Shown here piece by piece: positions 13,465-22,795 of a stretch of DNA of 64,000 bases. The DNA is taken from the NCBI GenBank assembly GCA_027886175.1, contig JAJNNQ010000130.1, positions 12,665,501 to 12,729,500 on the forward strand. Direction: 5' to 3'. The notes beneath the pieces are model-generated. The model was not told the origin of the DNA. It saw nothing but the letters and a program-made list of their open reading frames with translations, and did not search any database. The translations under genes and the position numbers were made by a program. Positions within the stretch are counted from its first letter, which is position 1. Every line of letters begins with the position of its first letter. The stretch comes from Phylloscopus collybita (taxonomy: Eukaryota; Chordata; Aves; Passeriformes; Phylloscopidae).

Positions 13465-15815
13465 CAGGTCCTTACAAAGGGTCCCACTCCCACTTCCTTG
13501 TAGGCCCCCTTCAGGTAGTGGAAGGTTGCTATGGTAGTTCCATGCAGCCTTTACTTCTCCAGGATGAACAGCTCCAACTTTCTCTGCCTGTCCTCCCAGG
13601 GCAGGTGCTTCACTCCTCATCAGCCTTGTGGCCCTCCTCTGGACTTGCTCCAACAGTTCTACATCCTAATGTCAGGAACTTCAGAACTATAAGCAGCACT
13701 CCAGGTGGAGTCTCACCAGAGCAGAGGGAAAGAATCACCTCCTTTGACCTGCTGGCCATGCTCCTTTGAGTGCAGCCCAGGATTCCCTTGGCTTTCTGGG
13801 CCGTGAGGGCTCACTGCCAGCTCATGCTGAGTTTTTTATTGATCATCACTCCCAAGTCTTTCTCTGCAGGGCTGCCCTCTAGCACTTCTCTGCCCAGCCT
13901 GTTGGTGTCCCTGGGATTGCCACAACCCTGGCAACCTTCATTTGTTGAACTTCATGACGTTTGCCTCGGCTCACCCTCAGGCTGGTCAAGGTCCCTCAGG
14001 ATGGCATCACTTCACTCCAGCCTGTCAACTGCTCCACACAGCTTGGAGCTGTCAGCCTTTGCTGAGGTTGCACTTGATCCCACTGTCCATGTCACCGACC
14101 AAGATGTTGAAATGTGTTAGCCCCGGTACCAACCCCTGAGGGACACCACTGGTCATTGGTCTCCCTCTGGACAATGAGCTGATGACCACAACTCTCTGTC
14201 TACAGCCATACAGCCACTTCCTTATGAAGCACTGAGTGGTCCATCCATCAAATTCAAGTCTCTCCGATTTGAAGACAAGGATATCATGCAGGATGGTAGC
14301 AAATGCTTTGTGTAAGTCCAGGTAGAGAAAATCAGTTGCTCTATCTCATCCACCAGTGTTGTAGACCTGCCCTATCTAGGAAAAATAAAATTTGTCAGGA
14401 TGATTGTAAAGTCATTTTTGACTTTGTAAAGTCATATTGGCTGTTACAAATCACCTCTTTGTTTTCCATGTGTCTTAGCAGTTTCCAGAAGAATTTGCTC
14501 CATGATCTTGTACAGAGGTGAGAGTGACTGGTCCACAGTTCCTCAGGTCTTCCGCTTTCCCAATTCTAAAAATTTGAGTTATATTTCCCTTTTTCCAAGC
14601 TTCAGGGATTTTTCCTCACTGCCATGATTTTTTTAAAATGGTGGATTGTGGCTTAGCAACTTCATCTGTCAGCTCCCTCAGGATCCATGGTTAAACATTA
14701 TTAGGTCACATGGACTTGTGCACATTCAGGTTCCTTAGATGGATTCAAACTTGATCCTCTCCTACAGGTGGTTCAGGGTCCTCATTCTCCCAGTCCCTGC
14801 ATTGGCCTTTCTTGTCTTGGGTGTTGTGGTTGTACTACTTGCTGTTGAAGACTGAGGCATAGCTGTTGTTGAGAACTTTAGCCTTTTCCTTGTGCAGGAA
14901 AACCAGGTCTACCATTTACTTCCAGAGAAGGCCCACATTATCCCATTTTTCTTTTGCTTACAACGTATCTACAGAAGTCCCACACATTATCCTTAATATG
15001 CCTGGCCAGACTCAACTCAAGCTGAACCTTGGCTTCCTTAACCTTGCCCCTAGCTTCCAGTGCAATTCCCTTATATTTCTCCCAGCCCACCTGGCCTTTT
15101 TTTTTTTTTTTTTCCTACTTCCTCAAAGGTGCTTTTTTGCTCTGAGTTTGCTCAGCAGCTCCTTATCCATCCTTGGAGGCCTTTTGGCATTTTTGCACAA
15201 TTTCATCCGTGCCAGGATGCATTGCTCCTGAGTTTGGAGGAAATTATCCCTGAAATTCAGACAGCATCTTGGGCCTCTCTGCCCTCCAGGGGTTTATCCT
15301 ATCAGACTGTATAGAGTAGGTCCTTAGAGAGGCCAAATTCTGTTCTCCTGAAGTCCAGGACAGTGAGTTTGCTGTGTGCCCTCCTCACAGCCCTGAGGAA
15401 CTCAAGCTTCACCATGTCATGGTTCCTGGAGCATCACATTCCCCACAAGCTCCACCCTGCTGGAAAGCCCTAGGTCCAGCATGGCACCTCTTCTTGTTGG
15501 CTTCTCAGTCACTTTGTGTCAAGAGGTTGTTGTGATCCATTTGAGGAGCCTCCACGATTGCTTGTGCCCTGCTGTGTAGTCCATCCAACAGATGGAGGTT
15601 GAAATCCCCTGAGGACCATGGCTGGTGAGCATGAGGCCACTCCTGTCTGCCTGTAGTGCCACTATCCTACTGATCAGATGGCCTATAGCAGACCCCCACT
15701 AAATATCCTCTGTCCCTGCCCTCCCCTAAATCTTGCCCCACAAGCCCCAGGCAATTCCATACTCTGCAGCTGGTCACTGGCAGGGAGGGATGCACCCTTC
15801 TCCACCAGCTGTGGT
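13465..15815 (-). mobile_element. CR1 LINE ORF2 remnant, endonuclease end to RT C-terminus (inactive)
   Basis: Read on the minus strand, this is a decayed CR1 ORF2, which in intact elements encodes an AP-like endonuclease and a reverse transcriptase. Landmarks, in protein order: GDFN from the endonuclease (15598-15609); an RT motif-A region reading YLDLHKAFAT (about 14293-14325), which keeps the first Asp but has Ala where KAFD has its last Asp; SGVPQG (about 14137-14154); a broken catalytic FADD box now reading ADS (14048-14056) beside a small deletion that shifts the frame; and VQRRATRL (about 13620-13650) near the C-terminus. Many stops and frameshifts make it a pseudogene. The upstream endonuclease and ORF1 are absent. 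Unusually, the 3' untranslated region and tail are also missing at the left end. The right edge is uncertain; homology may run to about 15910. Confidence 0.88.
15097..15113. repeat. Poly(T), 17 bases, inside the CR1 remnant
   Basis: A T run interrupts the CR1 ORF2 homology at a place where intact CR1 has mixed coding sequence, so it arose after insertion or replaced a short segment. Confidence 0.8.
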
Positions 15816-17603
15816 TATTGGGGAGTAGCTCATCTAGAGGCCCCAAGAGGTTGGGAAACCATTGACGTCCTTTGTGGTGCAAAAGTGTCCTCCCTTGCAA
15901 CAGGATAGACAAGCTGGAGCTCTGATAACTTTGAGAATTAATGACCAGAATAGACCAGTTAGTAGTTTAACTGACTGACAGTATGCTCCAAAACAAAAAT
16001 TTTTTGAACTATTGAAGAAGTGCAACATATGATGAGTTTCTCATATTTTTATATGATGAGTATTTTGTAACTTTGTTCTTGCTGTTGCTGAGAAACTATA
16101 TGGTTCCCCTCTGTAATCAGCAGTGCTTGAAGGGCATCTCTAATGTGTGACAAAGCAGTGATCTTCCTGTTCATTCATAGCACATTTCCTCATCAGCAGG
16201 GTGGTTTTTAACAACATTGCCACAAAAGAGAGAATAACAGCACTAAGGGATTTGTAAGACCTCTCTGGAAATTTGTGGCATTTGTTTGTTTAGGACCTCC
16301 ATAATTGTTCTGGCATTTTGCTACAGATTGAAGATCATGAAGCACCATGTCTGAGAAAATAATCAGTATCTTATCTAAATTAAAATCTAAATGAAATCTA
16401 TGTGCCTTGCAATTCAACCTTTTCTTTTCTGTCTTATTGTTGGACTAAATTCACTCTTGTTTCAAAGAAGGTGCAGAAATGCTAAATTCTCCAAAAGAAT
16501 CAGTCAGGACAAAGTTATCTATTCAACAGAAGCATGAGAAGAAATAGGAAGAGCAAGTTCAGTTATCACATTAGTCTGTTCTCATCTTTTCCTTCCTTTT
16601 TTACTACAGACATGACATGATAGTAATGCTGGAAACTACTAGTATTGCAGGTTTAAGTTTTAGTTTTTCAGCTGGCTGAGAAAAGCAGGAAAATTGTGTC
16701 TATATTTGCCAGGCTATTTAACTTAAATGTTTCTAGATAATTGTAAGGATCAGTCAGGAAAATTAAACATGGAATTCTGCTTTAATTGGCACCTACCTTT
16801 CAAAGTGAGTAGGTACAGCTTGAACACAAGGTATTTCTGAAAACAAAACTGAACAAAAAAAAGGAGGGTAAACACCATCTGTCATACAAGCCATGAACTT
16901 AATCTAACAAATGAAATGTAAAATGTGAGTATTGATAGGGCTCTGACCAGGTCTGTAGGTCAGTCAGACTCCTCCTATCCCACACATGGCTGCATGCTTG
17001 CTCCCTCATGCTGGCTGAGGACCCATACCTCAGGAGCTCCCATCCCATGGGGCAGGCACAGAGGGGTCCTTCAGGCAGCCTCTGCCATATTGATGCTTTG
17101 GAAATTTGAAGTTTGACATTATTTGTTCCTCTCTGTCCTTCCATAAAGGACCTTGTGTATCTCCTTGGAAAAGTATTATGAAAAATCCATGCTATTTTAG
17201 TACCTAGCAGAGAACATGTTTGTATTCAGTTTAAAGTCAGGCACAGGTTATGTCAAAGATTTATTCAAAACTACCAAAAGCAGAATGCTATAGTATATCT
17301 AATTAAAAATAAAGTGTACCAGCTTTAGCTAGTTCAAAGCCGGAAAATATTTTAATATTCTCTATGTATGTCACACTATATTCTGTGGAATTTTAATGTC
17401 ACTGCTAACTTTGTTTTAATCTAGTGTTCTCAGGATTGGAAACAAATACTCAGGAGCTCTGGGAAGTTTGGTAGTTTACCTTTTCTTTTTTTCACCCCCT
17501 CTTCTGTGTGGGAAAAAAACCTACTCATTATTCTTTGGAGTGTAGCATATAACCTATACTCAGCAATTGAGAGATGGCTTGTAAGTTTTTAAGAGTTTTC
17601 AAC
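15816..17603. other. Unassigned non-coding sequence between repeats
   Basis: The first 100 bases may be a further decayed part of CR1. The rest shows no recognisable repeat or coding exon; overlapping 60-80-codon frames around 16.9-17.1 kb lie on both strands without a domain. Confidence 0.5.
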
Positions 17604-17845
17604 TGTTGAAAGCAATTGGGGAGATTTTTTTTTCTTTCTCTCTTGTTATTCTGGGGGGAGGGGGGTGGGGCCAACTGTTCAAACCAGGTGGGGCAGTGTT
17701 TCTTATCTCTTTCACCACCTGTCCTCCATCCAGGGGGATATGTTCTGCTAATGGGCCATTAAGGCTCACCAAGCCATCATCCACATTCCATCATCCCCTT
17801 GTGAGATGCTCCACCTGGTGGGGGGGAGCCAACCATTCCTACCTA

Positions 17846-17854
17846 GATAAAAAC
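17846..17854 (+). promoter_or_regulatory. TATA-like box in the LTR
   Basis: gataaaaac, conserved in the opposite-orientation copy (minus strand, about 6735-6744). It lies roughly 290 bases upstream of the poly(A)-signal variant, as expected for U3/R order. Confidence 0.5.
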
Positions 17855-18134
17855 TGGCACGTAGGAACACAAGGTATCTGGTTCCACAAGATTCCTGGAG
17901 GAAGACTGGACCCTTCTCGTCATCACTGGACCCTTGTTCTACAGGATCATCTCTGTTCCAACAGAACCACATCTGCCACTCAGGAGGATTCACTTTTTGG
18001 ACTGCTTCCAACACCCTGCCCAACAGGGCGTCAGGTTGTAGCTCTGACTCTGTCAGGGTTTCTAGGATTGTTGTTTGTTTGTTTGCTGGTTTGTTTGTTT
18101 GGTTTACTACTACATTTGTATTGTTAATATTCCT

Positions 18135-18140
18135 AGTAAA
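18135..18140 (+). terminator. Poly(A) signal variant (AGTAAA) in the LTR
   Basis: agtaaa followed by T-rich sequence. The complement tttact is kept at 6439-6444 in the other copy. Confidence 0.5.
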
Positions 18141-18285
18141 GAACTGTTATTCCTATTCCCAAATCTTTGTCTGAAAGCCCTTGATTGCAAAATTATAATT
18201 TGGAGGGGGTGAGGGGTTTACATTCTCCATTCCAAGGGAAACTCCAGCTTTCCCTGGCAGATACCTGTCTTTCAAAACCAAGACA

Positions 18286-18674
18286 TCTTTCATCTTGACC
18301 TACGGGTTTAACGTCCTATTCTTCCCCTGTCCCGCTGGGGAAGGCCAGCAGTGGTGTGGGTTGGACAGCACAGACCACCACAACTGCTGAAGTGCTGTAG
18401 TGCATTCTATGAAGCCAGGTAGGAATGTTTCCACAAGAGGTGTATGTGTTCATCTAGAATATTTTTAGAGAGATAGCTAGGAAATACTTGAATAAACATG
18501 AATTATCAGCCTTTAAAACAAATGTGAAGGAACACTGCTAGCAGGACCTAGTCTGTGAAGGATTTTTTTTTTGTATCAATCATGAACAGACATGATTCAT
18601 ACAAAGAATTCAAAGAATTTCAAAACTTTACAAGTCACTGCAACAAACCTACTACTTGCACAGCTACAGGCCTG
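18286..18674. other. Unassigned sequence between two LTRs
   Basis: About 390 bases with no retroviral primer-binding site or coding similarity. It separates two LTRs of different families and opposite orientation. Confidence 0.5.
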
Positions 18675-19016
18675 TGTTGCAGCACGACACAAAGAAACGA
18701 CACACACTGAGATGTCCAAGGCAAAAAAAGGCAGGTTTATTTACAGACTTTAACATTTATAGAATTCCAACAGTGACCATGGATTGGAGGAAGAAAATCT
18801 TCCTCTCCAACCACACCGGTCAACCCAACAGTCCATCAACAATTTCCTCCTTATGAGAAGAATGTAAACATGAAAAGACAGTTATAACAATAAGCTGTTT
18901 ATGTGAAAATAGTGAAAGACTTCATTGCAAAAGGTAAACACAGAAGGCTGAAATTGAACTTTATCAAAACTTCTTAAAGAGACAGAGGAGAACAGAAAAA
19001 AAAAAACCAGACAACA
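18675..19016 (-). mobile_element. Solo LTR of a second ERV family (minus) with target-site duplication
   Basis: 342 bases bounded by tgttg at the left and caaca at the right, a perfect 5-base terminal inverted repeat of the TG...CA type. The flanks ggcctg (18669-18674) and ggcctc (19017-19022) match at five of six bases, fitting a 6-bp target-site duplication as made by alpha/beta-type (ERVK-like) integrases. On the minus strand a canonical aataaa lies at 18736-18741, followed by the short R/U5 end. There is no internal retroviral sequence, so this is a solo LTR. It resembles a songbird ERVK-type LTR from memory; the family name needs a library search. Confidence 0.72.
18736..18741 (-). terminator. 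Poly(A) signal AATAAA in the LTR
   Basis: tttatt on the plus strand is aataaa on the minus strand, about 60 bases before the 3' end of this LTR, the usual spacing. Confidence 0.55.
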
Positions 19017-19119
19017 GGCCTCTGTGTCAAAAATAAGTAAAAATAAATCAGCAGTGTATTTTACTACTTCTTACTGTTTGATAATGAAAGAAAGAGAAGA
19101 TTTTTTTAATCAGATTACT

Positions 19120-19250
19120 TTTGAGGTTTCCAGTACCTCTGGGGGTCCAGCCCCTGCAGAGAAATGGCTTAAAACTATAGCGAGACTGCTCTTTAGATGT
19201 ATCTTGTAAAGTAAAAGGTTTTAATAAAAGCAAAATAGTAAACATTATAG
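19120..19250 (+). mobile_element. Possible further LTR-derived fragment
   Basis: The block starting near ggtttccagtacctctgg and running to an aataaa (around 19223) has the look of an ERV LTR R region, and it lies directly beside a confirmed LTR. I cannot define its termini or a target-site duplication, so the call is tentative. Confidence 0.3.
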
Positions 19251-19271
19251 AACAAAGGCAAAGCCTTTGTT
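19251..19271. repeat. Perfect 9-bp inverted repeat, 3-base loop
   Basis: aacaaaggc (19251-19259) and gcctttgtt (19263-19271) are exact reverse complements around aaa. Its right arm overlaps the next, larger hairpin by four bases. Confidence 0.85.
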
Positions 19272-19313
19272 TTTAGCAAGGTGTCAGAAACCTCTGACAC
19301 CTTGCTAAAAACA
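19268..19313. repeat. Perfect 21-bp inverted repeat, 4-base loop
   Basis: The arms at 19268-19288 and 19293-19313 are exact reverse complements across the spacer aacc. The core is agcaaggtgtcaga and its mirror. Each arm holds a TGTCAGA/TCTGACA end that resembles LTR termini, so it could be a fused LTR end-to-end junction; it could also be transcribed as a tight hairpin. Confidence 0.9.
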
Positions 19314-19847
19314 CTCCAAAAAGGCCAGAGCACCTCTGTGCTGTCTCTTTAGTATTCAATAGTTCAGGTGGGCTATTTGGCCCCTGGCCCAACGAAATCA
19401 GTACAAATGAGCTACACTTTCCAAGCCCAGCCAATGCCTCTGTGCTGGCACCGAGCCAGTTACAATGAGAAGGGCACAGAACTTTCTAGTTAAACTGCCT
19501 AAAATGTCTAGAGGTAAACTGAAACTCTTTCCTTGTACAGAAATGCCCACTCGGGGGTGGGGGGTACTTTCCTACAGATTACTATTATATTCTTATTTTC
19601 TCAGGTAGAATGGTGCTGCATAGTCCCTTAAGAATAATTATGATTGCAAAAACTAATTGGAATCTTCCAGGAGCTGGTTATTCTGTTAACTGTGTATTAA
19701 ATATACTTGCCCTAAGACACACAGTTGGAGTCACTGGTAAGTTTGTTTAATTTGCCCTTTGCATAAAATTGCACAGCATTTATATTTCCTGTTTTCATGT
19801 AGTTTCGCTGAAAAGCATTGGTTTGGCTATTAGGTGTTTGGACTTAA
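19314..19847. other. Unassigned sequence after the hairpins
   Basis: Moderately GC-rich to about 19.56 kb, possibly more of the repeat block that holds the hairpins, then AT-rich. No gene signal seen. Confidence 0.45.
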
Positions 19848-20053
19848 AAAAACCCAAACCAAAACCAAACAACAACAACAAAAAAAACAAATAAACACCC
19901 CCCCCCAAAAAAAAAAACACACAAAAAAAAACCAAACCAAAAACCGAACAACAAACAAACAAAAACCCCAAACAAACAAAAACCCAAACAAAAAACAACG
20001 AAACCAAAAGAAACAAACAAAAAAACCCCAACAACAACAAAACCACCAAAACT
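19848..20053. repeat. A/C-rich low-complexity tract (about 200 bases)
   Basis: The longest A-rich example: runs of A interrupted by C, with a short run of c at about 19898-19905 and repeated accaaa and aacaaac units. The poly-Asn/Gln/Lys frame and the Phe/Leu/Val-rich antisense frames that cross it are artefacts of composition. Confidence 0.92.
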
Positions 20054-22467
20054 AAGAAAACAATCCACCACCAAAATGCAATAAAACAGTTTCAAAGACA
20101 AAATACATCAAAGTACAGAAGTTTAATGGTACGAAATGAAGAGGAAGCAATTTATGTGATTCAACCAGTCAATAATCCATTGAAAGTTTAGCCAGAAAAT
20201 GAGACAAGACACTGAAGAGCCAATTAAGTATCATTAGTGGGTATTCTTTTCTTTTCATTTTGTACTATAAGACATCTAAGGTACAGTGGTAATGCAAGGA
20301 CCTTAGATGCACAGACTGATTTTCTGCTTTATCTTTTCTCATATCACCCATTCAGTATGACCCATTGATGGAGTAACTGCATTCACAAATTACTTAACTA
20401 TTCTTTGTGCACTTGGATCAACATAATTTGGCTCAAAGTGCAGACAGGGAAATATTTCAAAGAGGTTTTCTGAGAGTCAGATCTGAAAATCTAATATATT
20501 GAACTTTGTCTTGAATTGATTTTGCAAAACAGAGTTGCCCCTCTCTCTGAAATTCAGCAGGTTTTTTTTCAGTGATAGGCAGAACTTATGCAAGCAATGA
20601 TAGCTCAGATATAGACTCCTCTTTCAAACATTACAAAATCTAGATTTTGAAGCAATTATTTTTCAAAGAAGCATCTATATTCTCCTAAAAGCTCCCCTTA
20701 GTACTGGGAATTGTCCCATTCCTAGCCTTATTTTCTCATTGAAGAGAGCTGCTCAAAGAATTACGTTTTGTGAATGAAGAAAAACACTCAGCATCCTGAG
20801 ACTTTGTCCAACTTGCCAAGCACATTCATTGCCTAAAATAAGATGACAGCTGATGGAGTTCAATTTCACTGAAACTTTCTAAAATGATAAAACCTTACAG
20901 CCTGTAAGAATGAACTGTTGTACATTTGGCAAACTGTACCGCTGCCGGAGCAAGTTGAGAGTTCCCTCTTTGTGACATAGTGAGATATGTGCTGTGGCTA
21001 AAATTTCATCGTATTTTCTTCCTCTGGGCCAATGAAAACGTTATTTGGAAGACCTTCTTGTTACACAAACACAGCACATCAACCTGCAGATTCTAACCTG
21101 ATGTAGTACAGATGTGAACAACAGTAAGGACTGAAGCAGAAGAGCTTGCTGAATGCATGCTTTATTTTAATTTGCTGCCTTGCTCAGCAGAGTTCATCAT
21201 AAAAACACTGTAAGTTAAAAGTAATGTGCATTTTAATATTTTTTATATATATATATGTATTCTCATACAAATTCTAAAAAAATGTTCCTCCAGGCTTTCC
21301 CCACACAATGTTTTCTCCTTTTCTAGTATGGCTGTTAACCTGAAAGAGTATCCTATCTGTGAACAGGTCTTTATTTTCAGGGATGAGCCTCCACTTACAC
21401 ATCTTATAGCCATAGATTCTACTCTTTTCATTCACATTTTCTGAAAGAACAGCCTTATGAAAATTCTTTTGGTGTTTAGTTTGTTTACTGTTGTGAAAAG
21501 TAATTTAAATATACCTGAAAGAACCTATAATTTACTATTTCCACTTCAAATGCTACTGGCATATTAAGATTAGAGCTGGTTAATAATATAGGAATGTGCA
21601 CTGCAGACACAATTCTAAACATTTCAAGGCAGGTGTTCAAAAATCCTGCTTTCTATGTCAATGGCTCTGAGGTGTTCAAGTTATAGCCTGCATGACATAC
21701 ACAATGAAAACTGACTAAAAAGAGTTATCCTTTTTTCTTCGGGAAATTTAGTATACAGGTACTTGATTTTACATTATGCAGAAATACTTGTCTGCTGGTG
21801 GTCTCTTAGGTAGCAGACTAAAACCTTATGAGCTGTAAAGCTGGAAAAACTCATGTTTTTGCTGATTAACATACAATATCTAGCTCTGGTTTTAGGTTGA
21901 GTACACTGACAAAGTCATCTTTGAGCTGTTCCTTTAAGTACATCACATAATGGGTACTTTTTCCCAGGATGTGAGCAGCCTGCTCTCTTCTACAACACTA
22001 TTGTCCTTTTTGGTTTGCTCCTTCAGTACCACTACATCAGTCAGTTTGAAGTTTTTCATGTTTATTTCCTAAGATGTCTGGCATCTTCTTCACTTTGAGG
22101 ACTATAGATGTAAAAAAATTTACCATCCCTTTTCTTGGCCAGACTTTAATGGAACTATGAGAAATATTTTATAATTTAAAAAAAAAAAAAAGTCAGGTGT
22201 TGTCTGTGTTTGAGAAAATGACCGATGCAAACTCCTGTTATAAAATTTTGCATGTTCCTTGAGCAGCTTTGAGTTTTAACACTGGAATCAGGCAAGCGCC
22301 CTCTGCCACAACTGCTTCTATTATGCTCAACAGCAGCTAAGGAACATGTAGAAGGTCTTCTAAAAAAGAAATATTCTTACCTCATAGCTTAGCTTTGTAG
22401 ATAAGTATAGAAAATCCAAAGATGTGTGTGTATATGTATTGAGCTCTCCAGAATGTTCATAATAAGG
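20054..22467. other. Unassigned non-coding region
   Basis: About 2.4 kb of AT-rich sequence with a short (AT)n run near 21244-21256 and a poly(A) run at 22178-22191. No supported gene. Confidence 0.55.
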
Positions 22468-22694
22468 GAAGGTTTCAATTGGATATTAGGAAAAGTTTCT
22501 TCACAGAAAGGGTCAAGCACTGAAACAGTCTGCCCAGGGAAGAAGTGGAATCACTGTCCCTGGAAGTGTTCAAAACACATGTAAATGTGATGCTTAGGGA
22601 CATGGTTTAGTGGTGGACCTGGCAGCGTCAGGTTAGTGGCTGGACTCAGTGATCTTAGAGGTCTTTTCTAACCTAAGTAATTCCATGATTTCTG
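22468..22694 (+). mobile_element. CR1 LINE 3' fragment
   Basis: About 225 bases matching the end of CR1 ORF2 and the 3' end: a ggatattaggaaaagtttct block, ctgcccagggaagaagtgg, the tccctggaagtgttcaaaac block, then gacatggtttagtggtgga and a final ctaagtaattccatgatt tail. It is 5' truncated, and the tail has diverged from attctatg, suggesting an old copy. Confidence 0.92.
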
Positions 22695-22765
22695 TGTACA
22701 GCATGCCAGTGTTGAGTGACCTTCAGAGGCATGGTTTTATATAGATGCCTATGAATGCAATGCTT

Positions 22766-22795
22766 TGTAGTATTGGTCACTAAACCAATACTACA
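22766..22795. repeat. Perfect 12-bp inverted repeat, 6-base loop
   Basis: tgtagtattggt (22766-22777) and accaatactaca (22784-22795) are exact reverse complements around cactaa. It lies 70 bases past a CR1 3' end, with weaker complementarity continuing outward. Confidence 0.88.

Larger units (their letters stand above)
17604..18285 (+). mobile_element. Solo LTR of an endogenous retrovirus, copy 2 (plus)
   Basis: About 682 bases beginning TGTTGAAAG and ending CCAAGACA, so it has the TG...CA termini of a retroviral LTR. It matches 6294-7017 in reverse complement. Visible LTR signals are a TATA-like gataaaaac (17846-17854), a poly(A) signal variant agtaaa (18135-18140) and a (GTTT)n stretch between them. 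The 173-codon open frame over 17606-18127 is simply this LTR read through and has no retroviral protein similarity that I recognise. No gag/pol/env sequence or obvious primer-binding site follows, and no matching target-site duplication is visible, so an old solo LTR is the best reading. Confidence 0.78.

Noticed and set aside
13395..15314. Plus-strand open frames of 116-124 codons
   Set aside because: They are antisense to the CR1 ORF2 remnant, whose coding strand is minus.
17606..18127. 173-codon plus-strand open frame
   Set aside because: It lies entirely inside the LTR at 17604-18285; the frame is incidental and shows no retroviral protein similarity that I recognise.
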